This document shows, piece by piece, positions 35,021-43,855 of a stretch of DNA of 64,000 nt (the stretch's first letter is position 1; the number at the start of each line of letters is the position of its first letter). Source of the DNA: Tsukamurella asaccharolytica. GTDB taxonomy: Bacteria > Actinomycetota > Actinomycetes > Mycobacteriales > Mycobacteriaceae. The position numbers and the translations under genes were made by a program. Where the stretch lies: NCBI RefSeq assembly GCF_007858435.1, contig NZ_VIGW01000002.1:62001-126000 (forward strand), in the 5' to 3' direction. Under the pieces are notes generated by a model that was not told where the DNA came from, made no database searches, and saw only the letters and a list, made by a program, of their open reading frames with translations.

Positions 35021-36337
35021 TCACTCTGTCGCCGCGGCGGCCGCGCGGGCGGCGGCGGGCAGTGCCGCCTCGATGGATGCGAAGTTGTCGTCGCTGAGCG
35101 CGGCGGAGACGAACCACGCCTCGAAGGCGCTGGGCGGCGGGTAGATCCCCTGTTCGAGCAGGGAATGGAAGAAGGGCGCGAAGCGGAACGTCTCGGCTGC
35201 CTTGGCCTGCGCGTAGTCGGCGACGGGGCCGTCGCTGAAGAAGACGGAGACGAGGTTGCCGGCGTACTGGACGTGGTGCCGCACGCCCTCCGCGGTGAGC
35301 GCGTCGCCGATGAGCCCGCCGAGGCGGATCGCGTTGGCGTTGAGCTTCGAGTACACCTCGTCGGTGGCGTTCCGCAGCGTCGCGAGGCCCGCGGCCACGG
35401 CGACGGGGTTCCCGGACAGCGTGCCTGCCTGGTAGACGGGGCCGAGCGGCGCCAGATGCCCCATGACCTCGGCCGAGCCGCCGAAGGCCGCGGCCGGGAG
35501 CCCACCCGACATGACCTTGCCGAAGGTGAACAGGTCGGCGTCGACGGGATCGAGGCCGTACCAGCCGGACGGGCTGACGCGGAAGCCCGTCATCACCTCG
35601 TCGAGGATGAGGAGGGCGCCGTCGGCGCGGGTGACCTCGCGCAGGCCCTCGTTGAAGCCCGGCCGGGGCGGAACGGCGCCCATGTTCCCGGCGGCGGCCT
35701 CGGTGATGACGGCGGCGATCTGCCCGGGGTACTGGGCGAAGGCCTCGCGCACCGCGGCGAGGTCGTTGTAGGGCAGGACGACGGTGTCGGCCGCTTGCGC
35801 GCCGGTCACGCCGGGGCTGGTGGGCAGGCCGAGGGTGGCGACGCCGGAGCCGGCGTCGGCGAGCAGGGCGTCGACGTGGCCGTGGTAGCAGCCGGCGAAC
35901 TTGATGATCTTGGCGCGCCCGGTGACGCCGCGCGCCAGGCGGACGGCGCTCATGGTGGCCTCCGTGCCGGAGTTGACCAGGCGCACCCGCTCGACGGGCG
36001 CGACGCGGGCGATGATCTCCTCGGCGAGCGCGACCTCGGCCTCGGTGGGGGCGCCGAAGCTCAGGCCGGTGGTGGCGGCGCTCTGCACCGCCTCGACGAC
36101 GGCGGGGTGCGCGTGGCCCAGGATCATCGGGCCCCAGCTGGCGACGAGGTCCACGTAACGCTTGCCGTCGGCGTCGACGAGCTGCGCGCCGGACGCCGAG
36201 ACGATGAACCGCGGGGTGCCGCCGACGGCCGAGAAGGCGCGCACCGGAGAGTTCACGCCACCCGGGATCGAGCGGGCCGCGCGGTCGAACAACACAGCGC
36301 TCGCAGGGGCCGCGCCGGGGGCTTCGGGAGAACTCAC
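35021..36337 (-). CDS. hemL: Glutamate-1-semialdehyde 2,1-aminomutase
   Basis: HemL moves the amino group within glutamate-1-semialdehyde to give 5-aminolevulinate, the step after HemA in the C5 haem pathway. The 438-residue product has the PLP Lys in [18 protein letters not shown] (near residue 280), [10 protein letters not shown] at the N-terminus and the DEVMTGFR cofactor segment. GTG 36337 is chosen; a -10-like box ends only 7 bases upstream, so the mRNA may be leaderless. It is divergent from a toxin-antitoxin pair. Confidence 0.95.
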   Translation of the reverse strand: MSSPEAPGAAPASAVLFDRAARSIPGGVNSPVRAFSAVGGTPRFIVSASGAQLVDADGKRYVDLVASWGPMILGHAHPAVVEAVQSAATTGLSFGAPTEAEVALAEEIIARVAPVERVRLVNSGTEATMSAVRLARGVTGRAKIIKFAGCYHGHVDALLADAGSGVATLGLPTSPGVTGAQAADTVVLPYNDLAAVREAFAQYPGQIAAVITEAAAGNMGAVPPRPGFNEGLREVTRADGALLILDEVMTGFRVSPSGWYGLDPVDADLFTFGKVMSGGLPAAAFGGSAEVMGHLAPLGPVYQAGTLSGNPVAVAAGLATLRNATDEVYSKLNANAIRLGGLIGDALTAEGVRHHVQYAGNLVSVFFSDGPVADYAQAKAAETFRFAPFFHSLLEQGIYPPPSAFEAWFVSAALSDDNFASIEAALPAAARAAAAATE

Positions 36338-36344
36338 GGCCTCC

Positions 36345-36372
36345 AGTGTCCCAGGCGGCACCAAATCGTCAA
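36345..36372 (-). promoter_or_regulatory. Candidate hemL promoter
   Basis: On the minus strand TTGACG (36367-36372) lies 16 bases upstream of GACACT (36345-36350). The -10 box is 7 bases from the GTG start, the distance expected for a leaderless transcript. A CTACA/TGTAG inverted repeat (36373-36385) abuts the -35 box. Confidence 0.4.
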
Positions 36373-36424
36373 CTACAGGGTGTAGGAGACGCCGGATCCG
36401 CATCGACGGCCGCGAAGGAAAGCC

Positions 36425-36441
36425 GATACCACAGTGGTATC
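36425..36441. promoter_or_regulatory. Palindromic operator upstream of the antitoxin gene
   Basis: GATACCAC and GTGGTATC form a perfect 8-bp inverted repeat around a central A, 20 bases before the antitoxin ATG. Position and symmetry suit autorepression by the ribbon-helix-helix antitoxin. Confidence 0.65.
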
Positions 36442-36461
36442 AGCGCGCGTACGGTGGAGTC

Positions 36462-36665
36462 ATGGCCATGACGCTCCGCCTCACCGATGACGACGACGCC
36501 GCACTCACCGCACTCGCCGCGGCCGAGGGGGTCAGCAAGCAGGAGGCCGCTCTGCGGGCCATCCGGGAGAAGTCCGCGCAGCTGAGCCGCGAGACGCAGG
36601 TGCGACGCCTGACGCGCGACGCAGTGGCGCGGTACGGCCCCCTCCTCGACCGACTCGCACAGTGA
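36462..36665 (+). CDS. Antitoxin of a Doc-type module (ribbon-helix-helix-like)
   Basis: A 67-residue acidic-to-mixed charge protein. The N-terminal strand MTLRLTDDDDAAL and helices (TALAAAEGVSKQEAALRAI) resemble a ribbon-helix-helix DNA-binding domain. The C-terminal tail (RETQVRRLTRDAVARYGPLLDRL) would bind the toxin. A second ATG lies two codons in. The stop codon overlaps the toxin start (GTGA). A 17-bp palindrome upstream suggests autorepression. Confidence 0.8.
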   Translation: MAMTLRLTDDDDAALTALAAAEGVSKQEAALRAIREKSAQLSRETQVRRLTRDAVARYGPLLDRLAQ

Positions 36666-37063
36666 CCGTCCACCTCGACCTCGGCCTCCTGCGCGCGATC
36701 GCCGACGAGGCAGACCTCCCCGGGATCCGCGACGCGGGCCTTCTCGAGGCAGCGGCGATGCGGCCGCGTACTTCGGTGTTCGGCGAGGACGCGTATCCGA
36801 CCCTGGACGAGAAGGCAGCGGCGCTCCTGGAGTCGATCGTCCGCAACCATCCCCTCATCGACGAAAACAAGCGCTTGGGCTGGCTCGCGACGGTGATCTT
36901 CTACGCGCTCAACGGCGTCGACCTGGACGCGCCGGAGGCCCCCGCGTACGACCTGGTCATCGGAATTGCCGAGGGTCGCATCGACTACCGGGCGAGCGCC
37001 GCGGCGCTCGCCGCGTGGACGAATCCCTGGCCCGCGCCGCACCGGGGCGCCCAGCCCTTATAG
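36662..37063 (+). CDS. Doc-family (Fic-fold) toxin
   Basis: A 133-residue Doc-type death-on-curing toxin. The active loop reads HPLIDENKR at residues 63-71, matching the Doc pattern H-x-F-x-D-x-N-K-R with Leu at the Phe position. In known Doc, Lys instead of Gly in this loop makes the enzyme a kinase that phosphorylates EF-Tu; this product has that Lys. The N-terminal LGLLRAIADE and the segment AAAMRPRTSVFGEDAYPTL are also Doc-like. It is translationally coupled to the antitoxin gene. Confidence 0.85.
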   Translation: MTVHLDLGLLRAIADEADLPGIRDAGLLEAAAMRPRTSVFGEDAYPTLDEKAAALLESIVRNHPLIDENKRLGWLATVIFYALNGVDLDAPEAPAYDLVIGIAEGRIDYRASAAALAAWTNPWPAPHRGAQPL

Positions 37064-37123
37064 TGGGCGGTGTCCGCTGACTGCAGCCGCACATCACCAC
37101 TGACACACCTCGGGGGCGCGCAC

Positions 37124-38541
37124 ATGGAACGACTCAGTGGACTGGATGCCTCCTTCCTGTACCTCGAGTCGCGGTCGCAGTTGATGCACGTGAGCGGGAT
37201 CCTCGAACTGGACCCCGGCACCGTCGACGGCGGCTACCGCTTCGAAGACCTGCGCAGCGAGCTCGCCCGACGGGTCACCGCGATGCCCGCATTCCGCCGG
37301 AAGCTGCACGACGCGGTGGCCAACCTGGATCACCCGGTGTGGGTGGAGGACGAGTCCTTCGACATCGAGGCGCACGTGCACCGCATCGCGGTCCCCGCCC
37401 CCGTGGCGATCACGAGCTCGCCGACCTCTGCGCGCACATCGCGGGCCAGGTGCTGGACCGGAGCAAGCCGCTGTGGGAGATGTGGGTCATCGAGGGCCTG
37501 GCCGACGGCCGGATCGCGATCATGATGCGCATGCACCACGCGGCCGTCGACGGCGTGACCGGCGCCGGGCTCCTGGCGCAGCTGTGCTCGCTCACGCCCG
37601 AGCCGCCCCCGCTCGACCCCGCGATGGTGGGCAAATCCACCGGAGGCGCGCCACTGCTGGCGCTCGCGACGGAGGGCGCGAAGAACGTCCTGCTCCGCCC
37701 GCTGTCGCTGGTCTCGCTGCTGCCGCGCACCCTGCCGGTGCCCGTCCGGTGGTGGACCCGCTCACGCCGCGGGGCCGCCATGCCGGCCCCGTTCAGCGCA
37801 CCCCGCACCTCGCTCAACAGCTCGATCACCGGCCGGCGCTCCATCGCCTTCGCCTCCGTGCCGCTGCCCGACGTCAAGAAGATCAAGAACCACTTCGGCG
37901 TCAAGGTCAACGACGTGGTGCTGGCGGCGTGCTCCGGCGCGATGCGCGAGTTCCTGCACGACCGCGGCGAGCTCCCCGCGCAGCCGCTCATCGCGATGAT
38001 CCCCGTCTCGGTCCACGAGGCCGAGGTCGGCGCGACGCTCACGGAGGGCACCAACAAGGTCACGGGCATGTTCACCCGGATGACCACCGACGTCGACACC
38101 CCCGTCGCTCGGCTGGAGGCGATCCGCGAGCGAGTCGCGACGAGCAAGGAGCACCACGGCGAACTCGACGACAACCTGCTCCGCTCCTGGGCGCAGTTCG
38201 CCCCCGCGTCGATCATGCACCTCGGCGCGCGGCTCTACGGCGACAAGAACCTGCCCGAACTGCACCCGGTGATCTACAACCTGGTGATCTCCAACGTGCC
38301 CGGCCCCGACATCCCGCTGTACTTCCTGGGCGCGCGGATCCACTCGATGTATCCGCTGGGGCCGGTGTTCCACGGCGCGGGCCTGAACATCACGGTCTTC
38401 TCCCAGGAGGGCACACTGAACATCGGTGTCATCGCCTGCAAGTCGCAGGTACCCGACCCGTGGCCGATCGTCCGCGCCTTCGAGCGCGAGATCGCGGCCC
38501 TGGTCGCGGCCGTCGACGCGGCGGGCACCAAGGAAGGCTGA
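37124..38541 (+). pseudogene. Wax ester synthase/diacylglycerol acyltransferase (WS/DGAT), frameshifted
   Basis: WS/DGAT enzymes esterify fatty acyl-CoA to diacylglycerol or alcohols for storage lipid. The frame from ATG 37124 (MERLSGLDASFLYLES) reads through HVHRIAVPAPV near 37400, then loses similarity. Coding continues in another frame (GDHELADLCAHIAGQVL) to 38541, with the active-site motif HHAAVDG at 37536-37556. Family members read PAPG-GDHELADLC here, so one G appears to be missing around 37399. The rest, about 470 residues, is intact. It may be a sequencing error or a true null allele. Confidence 0.85.
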
Positions 38542-38543
38542 CC

Positions 38544-40034
38544 ATGACCGACGGCCCGCGGGTGCACATCGACAGCGGCGAGATCTCCGGCCGCGACCAG
38601 GGAACAGTGCACGCCTACCGCGGCATCCCCTACGCCCAGCCGCCCGTCGGGCCCCTGCGGTACCGCGCGCCGCTGCCCGTCGAGCCGTGGGAGGGTGTCC
38701 GCCCGGCGACGGAGTTCAGCGCTGCGGCGCCGCAGAACAAGAAGTACACGCTGGTCGGCTTCCGCGAGTACCAGCCCACCAGCGAGGATTCGCTCACCCT
38801 CAACGTGGTCACCCCGGCGCGGGAGGCCACGGCGCCCCGGCCGGTGATGGTCTTCATCCACGGCGGCGCCTATCTCATGGGCAGCTCGGCGACGCCGTTG
38901 TATTACGGCAACTCGTTGGTCGAGCGCGGCGACGTGGTCTTCGTCTCGATCAACTACCGCCTCGGCGCCCTCGGCTACCTCGACCTCACGGATTTCTCCA
39001 CCGCGGAGCGTCCGATCGACGGCAACCTCGGCCTGCGCGACCAGGTCGCGGCGCTGGAGTGGGTGCACCGCAACATCGCTGCCTTCGGCGGCGATCCGGG
39101 CAACGTCACGATCTTCGGCGAGAGCGCGGGCGGCAACGCCGTCACCACGCTGCTCGCGACGCCCGCCGCCCGGGGCCTGTTCCACCGCGCCATCGCGCAG
39201 AGCTCGGCTCCCGGGCTCACCGTCGACGCGGTCACCGCCCGCGGCTGGGGAAAGCGCTTCGTCGAGATCGTCGGCGGCCCCGAGCACCTCGACGCGGCCA
39301 CCTCGGAGGAGCTCGGCCGCGCGGGCAACCGCCTCATGGGCGAGCTCAACCGGGCGCAGCTGGGCGTGGTGCCCTTCGGCCCCACGGTCGACGGTGACTA
39401 CCTCCCGGAGGATCCCGAGGTCGCGATCGCGGCCGGACGGGGCGCGCAGGTGCCACTCATCATCGGCACGAATCGCACCGAGGCGACGTTGTTCACGAAG
39501 ATGCCGGGCATGGGCAAGCCGTCGGCCGAGCGGGCCGCGCACACCCTGGGCGCGACGCCGGAGACGTTCGCTCCGCTCGCCGCGGCGTACCCGGGCTTCC
39601 CCGGCGTGGCGGCGCTGAACCGGATCATCGGCGACTACATGTTCTGGGCGCCGTCGCTGCGGATCGCGCAGGCGCACGCCAAGCACGCGCCGACCTACTT
39701 CTACCGCTACGACTTCTCCCCGAAGACGCTGGACCTGTTGGGCTACGGCCCGACCCACGCCTCCGAGCTGATGGCCGTCTTCGGCGTCTACCACGGCACG
39801 ACGGGGTGGGTGCTCGGTGCGCTCGGCGACCGCCGTATCGCGATGCGCGTCTCCGACGGCATGCAGCGCGACTGGATCACCTTCGCCCGCACCGGCCATC
39901 CCGCGGGCGAGTGGCCGACGTACAACGGCACCTCCCGCGCGACGCTGGTGATCGACGACCGCAACCGCATCGTCTACGACCCCTCCCCCGAGATCCGCCG
40001 CGCCTGGGACGCGTTCGAGGCCGCCCGCCGCTGA
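38544..40034 (+). CDS. Type B carboxylesterase/lipase
   Basis: The product is a 496-residue alpha/beta hydrolase of the carboxylesterase family. The nucleophile Ser194 is in FGESAGGNAV, the oxyanion-hole loop is FIHGGAYLMG near residues 104-113, and the acid and His are in the C-terminal half (HASELMAVFG is the usual His region). There is no signal peptide, so it acts in the cytoplasm. It starts 2 bases after the WS/DGAT gene, suggesting linked neutral-lipid turnover. Substrate unknown. Confidence 0.9.
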   Translation: MTDGPRVHIDSGEISGRDQGTVHAYRGIPYAQPPVGPLRYRAPLPVEPWEGVRPATEFSAAAPQNKKYTLVGFREYQPTSEDSLTLNVVTPAREATAPRPVMVFIHGGAYLMGSSATPLYYGNSLVERGDVVFVSINYRLGALGYLDLTDFSTAERPIDGNLGLRDQVAALEWVHRNIAAFGGDPGNVTIFGESAGGNAVTTLLATPAARGLFHRAIAQSSAPGLTVDAVTARGWGKRFVEIVGGPEHLDAATSEELGRAGNRLMGELNRAQLGVVPFGPTVDGDYLPEDPEVAIAAGRGAQVPLIIGTNRTEATLFTKMPGMGKPSAERAAHTLGATPETFAPLAAAYPGFPGVAALNRIIGDYMFWAPSLRIAQAHAKHAPTYFYRYDFSPKTLDLLGYGPTHASELMAVFGVYHGTTGWVLGALGDRRIAMRVSDGMQRDWITFARTGHPAGEWPTYNGTSRATLVIDDRNRIVYDPSPEIRRAWDAFEAARR

Positions 40035-40123
40035 GCCATCCCTGGCGCAGCCCCGGCGACGCGTTCACCGCGTGCTCATGTCGGCGACGTGCCCGCGTCA
40101 CCCCGGGAGGGCACCGTGCAGGC

Positions 40124-41698
40124 ATGCCCTCACCGTTCGTTTCCCGTCGTACCTTCCTCCTCGGCGCCGCGGGCGCGGCGGCGCTCGGGAGCGTCGGCTG
40201 TGCCCCGGGCGGCGATCCCGCCCCGGGCACCTCGCCCAGCGCGACGCCGCGCGGCGATCTGTTCGCGCTCGGCGTCGCGTCGGGTGATCCCACGCCAGAC
40301 GGTGCCGTGCTCTGGACCCGGCTCGCACGCGATCCGCTGGCCGACGACGGCATGGGCGGCATCCCGGCGCGAGCCTTCCCCGTGCAGTGGGAGGTGGCCG
40401 AGGACGAGCGGTTCACGAAGGTCGTGCAGCGCGGCGATGCGACCGCCGCGCCCGAGGCCGGCCACAGCGTCCACGTCGAGCTGGCGGGCCTGCGCCCCGG
40501 ACGGGAGTACTTCTACCGCTTCCGCGCCGAGGGCGCGCTGTCGCAGACCGGGCGCACGCACACCACGCCGGAGCCCGGGGCGATGACGCCGCTGGCGATG
40601 GCTTTCGCCAGCTGCTCGCAGTACGAGCACGGCTACTTCACCGCGTACCGGCACCTCGCGGAGGAGCGCCCGCACCTGATCCTGCACCTCGGTGACTACC
40701 AGTACGAGTACGAAGCCGGCGGCTACGAGCTCAAGACCGGGAACGTGCGCGACCACCGCGGCCCGGAGACCGTCACGCTGGCGAACTACCGGCAGCGGTA
40801 CGCGCAGTACAAGTCCGATCCGGACCTCCAGCTCGCGCACGCCGCCGCGCCGTGGGTGGCCGTGTGGGACGACCACGAGGTCGACAACAACTGGGCCGGC
40901 GAGGTCTACGAGAAGCCCGAGAAGCCGCAGCCCGACTTCCTGGAGCGCCGCCGCGCAGCGTTCCAGGCCTATTACGAGAACATGCCGCTGCGCCGCGCGC
41001 AGGTGCCGAACGGGCTGTCGCTGCGCCTGTTCCGCCGCGTGCAATGGGGCGACCTCGCCACCTTCCACATGTTGGACACCCGTCAGTACCGCGACGACCA
41101 GGTGGGCAACGACACCGTGCCGGCCACCGACCCCGAGAACCGGAATCCCACGCGCAGCCTCACCGGCGCCGAGCAGGAGCGGTGGCTTCTCGACGGGCTG
41201 CACGCCTCGCGGGCGCGCTGGGACGTGCTGGGGCAGCAGGTGATGTTCGCCCCCATCGACTATGACCCCACCGAAGCCACCGGTTACAACCCCGACGCCT
41301 GGGACGGCTACGTCGGCTCGCGCGACCGGGTCATGGACGGCTGGCAGGCCGCGGGCACGCGCAACCCCCTGGTGCTCACCGGCGATGTGCACACCCACTA
41401 CGCGAACGACATCCGACGCGGCGACGCCGTGGTCGCCTCCGAGCTGACGGCGACGTCGATCACCAGCGGCGGCGACGGCTCCGCGGACCACAGTGAGCGG
41501 GAGACGGCGCAGCTGCGCGACAACCCGCACATCCGGCTGCTGCGTAACCAGCGCGGCTACATCAGCACCCGGATCACGCCCGAGACCGTCCGTGCGGATT
41601 ATCGTGTGCTGCCGTACGTCTCGAAGCCCGGGGCGCCGGTGGAGACCGCGGCTTCGTTCACCATCCACGACGGGGTGCGCGGCCTGCAGCAGGTCTGA
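40124..41698 (+). CDS. phoD: PhoD-family alkaline phosphatase/phosphodiesterase (Tat lipoprotein)
   Basis: A 524-residue secreted metallophosphatase. The N-terminus has a twin-arginine signal, SRRTFLLGAAGAAALGSVGC, whose end is also a lipobox-like sequence. The PhoD N-terminal domain (FALGVASGDPTPDGAVLWTRL) is followed by the calcineurin-like metal site: HLGDYQYE, WDDHEVDNNWAGE and LTGDVHTHYAND. It would release phosphate from phosphodiesters or monoesters outside the membrane. No PHO box is clear upstream. Confidence 0.92.
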   Translation: MPSPFVSRRTFLLGAAGAAALGSVGCAPGGDPAPGTSPSATPRGDLFALGVASGDPTPDGAVLWTRLARDPLADDGMGGIPARAFPVQWEVAEDERFTKVVQRGDATAAPEAGHSVHVELAGLRPGREYFYRFRAEGALSQTGRTHTTPEPGAMTPLAMAFASCSQYEHGYFTAYRHLAEERPHLILHLGDYQYEYEAGGYELKTGNVRDHRGPETVTLANYRQRYAQYKSDPDLQLAHAAAPWVAVWDDHEVDNNWAGEVYEKPEKPQPDFLERRRAAFQAYYENMPLRRAQVPNGLSLRLFRRVQWGDLATFHMLDTRQYRDDQVGNDTVPATDPENRNPTRSLTGAEQERWLLDGLHASRARWDVLGQQVMFAPIDYDPTEATGYNPDAWDGYVGSRDRVMDGWQAAGTRNPLVLTGDVHTHYANDIRRGDAVVASELTATSITSGGDGSADHSERETAQLRDNPHIRLLRNQRGYISTRITPETVRADYRVLPYVSKPGAPVETAASFTIHDGVRGLQQV

Positions 41699-41708
41699 CC
41701 GACCGCCG

Positions 41709-43091
41709 TCAGGCGCGGAGCAGCGCGACGACGGCGGCGGCGTGGGTCTCGGGGATGAGCGCGAAGGACAGCAGCAGCGCGGTGTCGTCGACGTCGCCGT
41801 CGGTCAGGGCGTGCTCGGCGAGAGTCGAGACGCGGTAGCGGTGCCGGGCCAGGGTCGCCGTCGCGGCGGCGAGCGCCGCCTCGGAGCCCAGGTCCACAGT
41901 GAGGTGTAGGCCCGCGTCGGCGCCGAGAACGAGCGCATTCGGGAGGTACTCCGCGAGCGCCCGCCGGACGGCGGCGCGGCGAGCGCCGTAGGTGCGGGCC
42001 GCCCGGGCGACGTGGGCGTCCCAGGCGCCGGAGTCGAGGAAGTGAGCCAGCATCGAGGCCGCGGCACCGTCGACGCCCGCGCTCGAGCTGTGCCCGGCGT
42101 GCGGCAGCCCACGCAGCGACTCGGGGATCGCGGCCCATGCGAGCCGCAGCTGCGGACTCAGCGCTTTCGAGGCGGTGCCGAGGTAGACGACCCGGTCGGA
42201 CGCGAGGGTCTGCAGCGCGGGCAGCGGCGCCACGTCGTAGGAGAATTCACCGTCGTAGTCGTCCTCGACGATCACGCTGCCCGTCTCGCGCGCCCAGTCG
42301 ACGAGGTCGAGCCGACGAGCCATCGAGAGCCGCACACCGGTCGGGTACTGGTGCGCCGGGGTCGTGTAGACGAGGCATCTGCGGCGCGGCAACCGGTCGA
42401 CGACAAGTCCGGCGGTGTCGACGGGTACGCCCACAACTTCGCTACCCGTCGCACGGAAGGCGTCGAAGGCCCGACGGTAGCCGGGCGTCTCCACCACGAC
42501 CGGGGCGCCGAACTCCCCGGCGATCGTCGCCAGGGCCGGATTCACGCCCGGAAACAGGCGCAGGTCACGGGGCGCGGTCCGCACCGCGCGCCGGCGCCTC
42601 AGGTGCACGGCGAGCGCCTCCTGCAGCGCCGCGACGTGCGGCGCCGTCGAGGTCGAGGGCGGGAGTGCGGTCGCGTGCCGCCACGATCGCCGCCACCGGC
42701 GCTCGTCGATGAGGCCCACGTCGGGCACGCCCGGCACGAGAATCGTGTCCCACGGGTCCGACGGTGCCTCCTCCGCGCACCGCGGGGCGGACGCGGCGTG
42801 CAGCGCGTGCGCGAACCGGTCGGTTCCCGGCGCGATCCTGGTGCCACTGCCGGGGACCGCGGCCGTGACACCCATTGCGGCGAGAGTGTCGTAGGCGGCG
42901 ATCACCGTGTTCCGGGCGACGCCCAGACCGGCGGCGAGCGCCCGCGAGGACGGCAGCATGTCACCTGGATGCAGAGCGCCCCGGTCGAGCCCGTCGAGCA
43001 CGGCGTCAACGATCGCGGCGCCGGGGAGCGGGTCGCCGGCGTGCGCGAGCGCGATCCAGAAGTCCGGAAGGGACGCGGGTAGGCGGGCCAC
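41709..43091 (-). CDS. MocR/PdxR-type regulator (GntR HTH fused to aminotransferase domain)
   Basis: A 460-residue regulator starting at GTG. The GntR winged helix covers about residues 15-80 (GALHPGDMLPSSRALAAGLG, VARNTVIAAYDTL), followed by a fold-type I aminotransferase domain with the PLP Lys in LGTASKALSPQLRLAW near residue 290 and EDDYDGEFSYD. Such proteins sense pyridoxal phosphate or amino compounds. It is divergent from a pyridoxamine-phosphate-oxidase-like gene, the classical target type. Confidence 0.88.
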   Translation of the reverse strand: MARLPASLPDFWIALAHAGDPLPGAAIVDAVLDGLDRGALHPGDMLPSSRALAAGLGVARNTVIAAYDTLAAMGVTAAVPGSGTRIAPGTDRFAHALHAASAPRCAEEAPSDPWDTILVPGVPDVGLIDERRWRRSWRHATALPPSTSTAPHVAALQEALAVHLRRRRAVRTAPRDLRLFPGVNPALATIAGEFGAPVVVETPGYRRAFDAFRATGSEVVGVPVDTAGLVVDRLPRRRCLVYTTPAHQYPTGVRLSMARRLDLVDWARETGSVIVEDDYDGEFSYDVAPLPALQTLASDRVVYLGTASKALSPQLRLAWAAIPESLRGLPHAGHSSSAGVDGAAASMLAHFLDSGAWDAHVARAARTYGARRAAVRRALAEYLPNALVLGADAGLHLTVDLGSEAALAAATATLARHRYRVSTLAEHALTDGDVDDTALLLSFALIPETHAAAVVALLRA

Positions 43092-43101
43092 GCACCGAGA
43101 A

Positions 43102-43130
43102 TACTGGTTCTTAGAATCGAGGAATTCTGG
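43102..43130. promoter_or_regulatory. Candidate MocR binding region
   Basis: TACTGG (43102-43107) and TTCTGG (43125-43130) form a 23-bp-spaced direct repeat, and AGAAT/ATTCT (43113-43117, 43124-43128) an inverted repeat, in the 69-bp divergent spacer. MocR regulators often bind direct repeats, but the match is only suggestive. Confidence 0.3.
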
Positions 43131-43160
43131 ATCTTTCGGTGCACCGGTATCCAGTTCAGG

Positions 43161-43805
43161 ATGGGTGTCATGGATACGCTCACCCGATACCCCGAGCGCG
43201 GCGGCGACCGCCGCCTCCTCGACGAGATCCTGGACGAGGGCATGGTCGCCGTGCTGTCGACGATCGCCGACGGACTCCCATGGTCGGTGCCGATCGCCTA
43301 CGCCCGCCTCGGCGATAGAATCGTCGTGCACGGCTCGACGGGGGCCGGCGCCCTGCGGCACGTCGCTGCGGGCGCCCCTGCCACGCTCACCGTGACTCAC
43401 CTCGATGCCCTGGTCGTGGCCGACACTGCCTTCGGCCACTCGATGAACTACCGCTCGGCGGTACTGCGCGGCGCACTCACCGCGGAGGTCGACGGCACGG
43501 ACCTGCTCGACTCGTTCATCGACAAGATACTTCCCGGCCGCAGCGCCGAGATTCGCACCAACACCCGCAAGGAGCTCGCCGCGACGACCGTGCTCACCTT
43601 CCCGATCACGGCAGACAACTGGATCGCTAAGGCGCGCACTGGAGGAGCCCCGTCGACCGAGGGAGGATGGTCGGGCGTACTGCCACTCAGGAAGGGCTAC
43701 GCCCGTATCGAGCCCACCCCCGGTCGTGAAACCCCGGTGCCCGCGTCGGTCCGCGCGGCGGTCGACGCGAGTGGCCCAGGGGCGTGCTGCGCTCCGACCT
43801 CGTGA
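43161..43805 (+). CDS. Pyridoxamine 5'-phosphate oxidase-like flavin-binding protein
   Basis: A 214-residue protein with the split-barrel FMN-binding fold. Residues about 24-60 (EGMVAVLSTIADGLPWSVPIAYAR) and MNYRSAVLRGAL are typical of the NimA/flavin-nucleotide-binding group and not of true PdxH. The C-terminus ends in a Cys pair (GACCAPTS). ATG 43161 or 43170 may be the start. It is divergent from the MocR-type regulator gene and probably controlled by it. Confidence 0.82.
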   Translation: MGVMDTLTRYPERGGDRRLLDEILDEGMVAVLSTIADGLPWSVPIAYARLGDRIVVHGSTGAGALRHVAAGAPATLTVTHLDALVVADTAFGHSMNYRSAVLRGALTAEVDGTDLLDSFIDKILPGRSAEIRTNTRKELAATTVLTFPITADNWIAKARTGGAPSTEGGWSGVLPLRKGYARIEPTPGRETPVPASVRAAVDASGPGACCAPTS

Positions 43806-43855
43806 TTCCCCTCTCGGAACGGGCACAAATCACCCGCGCTGGGTACGGTTGAACT

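Noticed and set aside
41709-43826. Longer MocR product beginning near 43826.
   Set aside because: The extra part is antisense to the flavoprotein gene and adds no recognised domain; the GntR domain begins just after GTG 43091.
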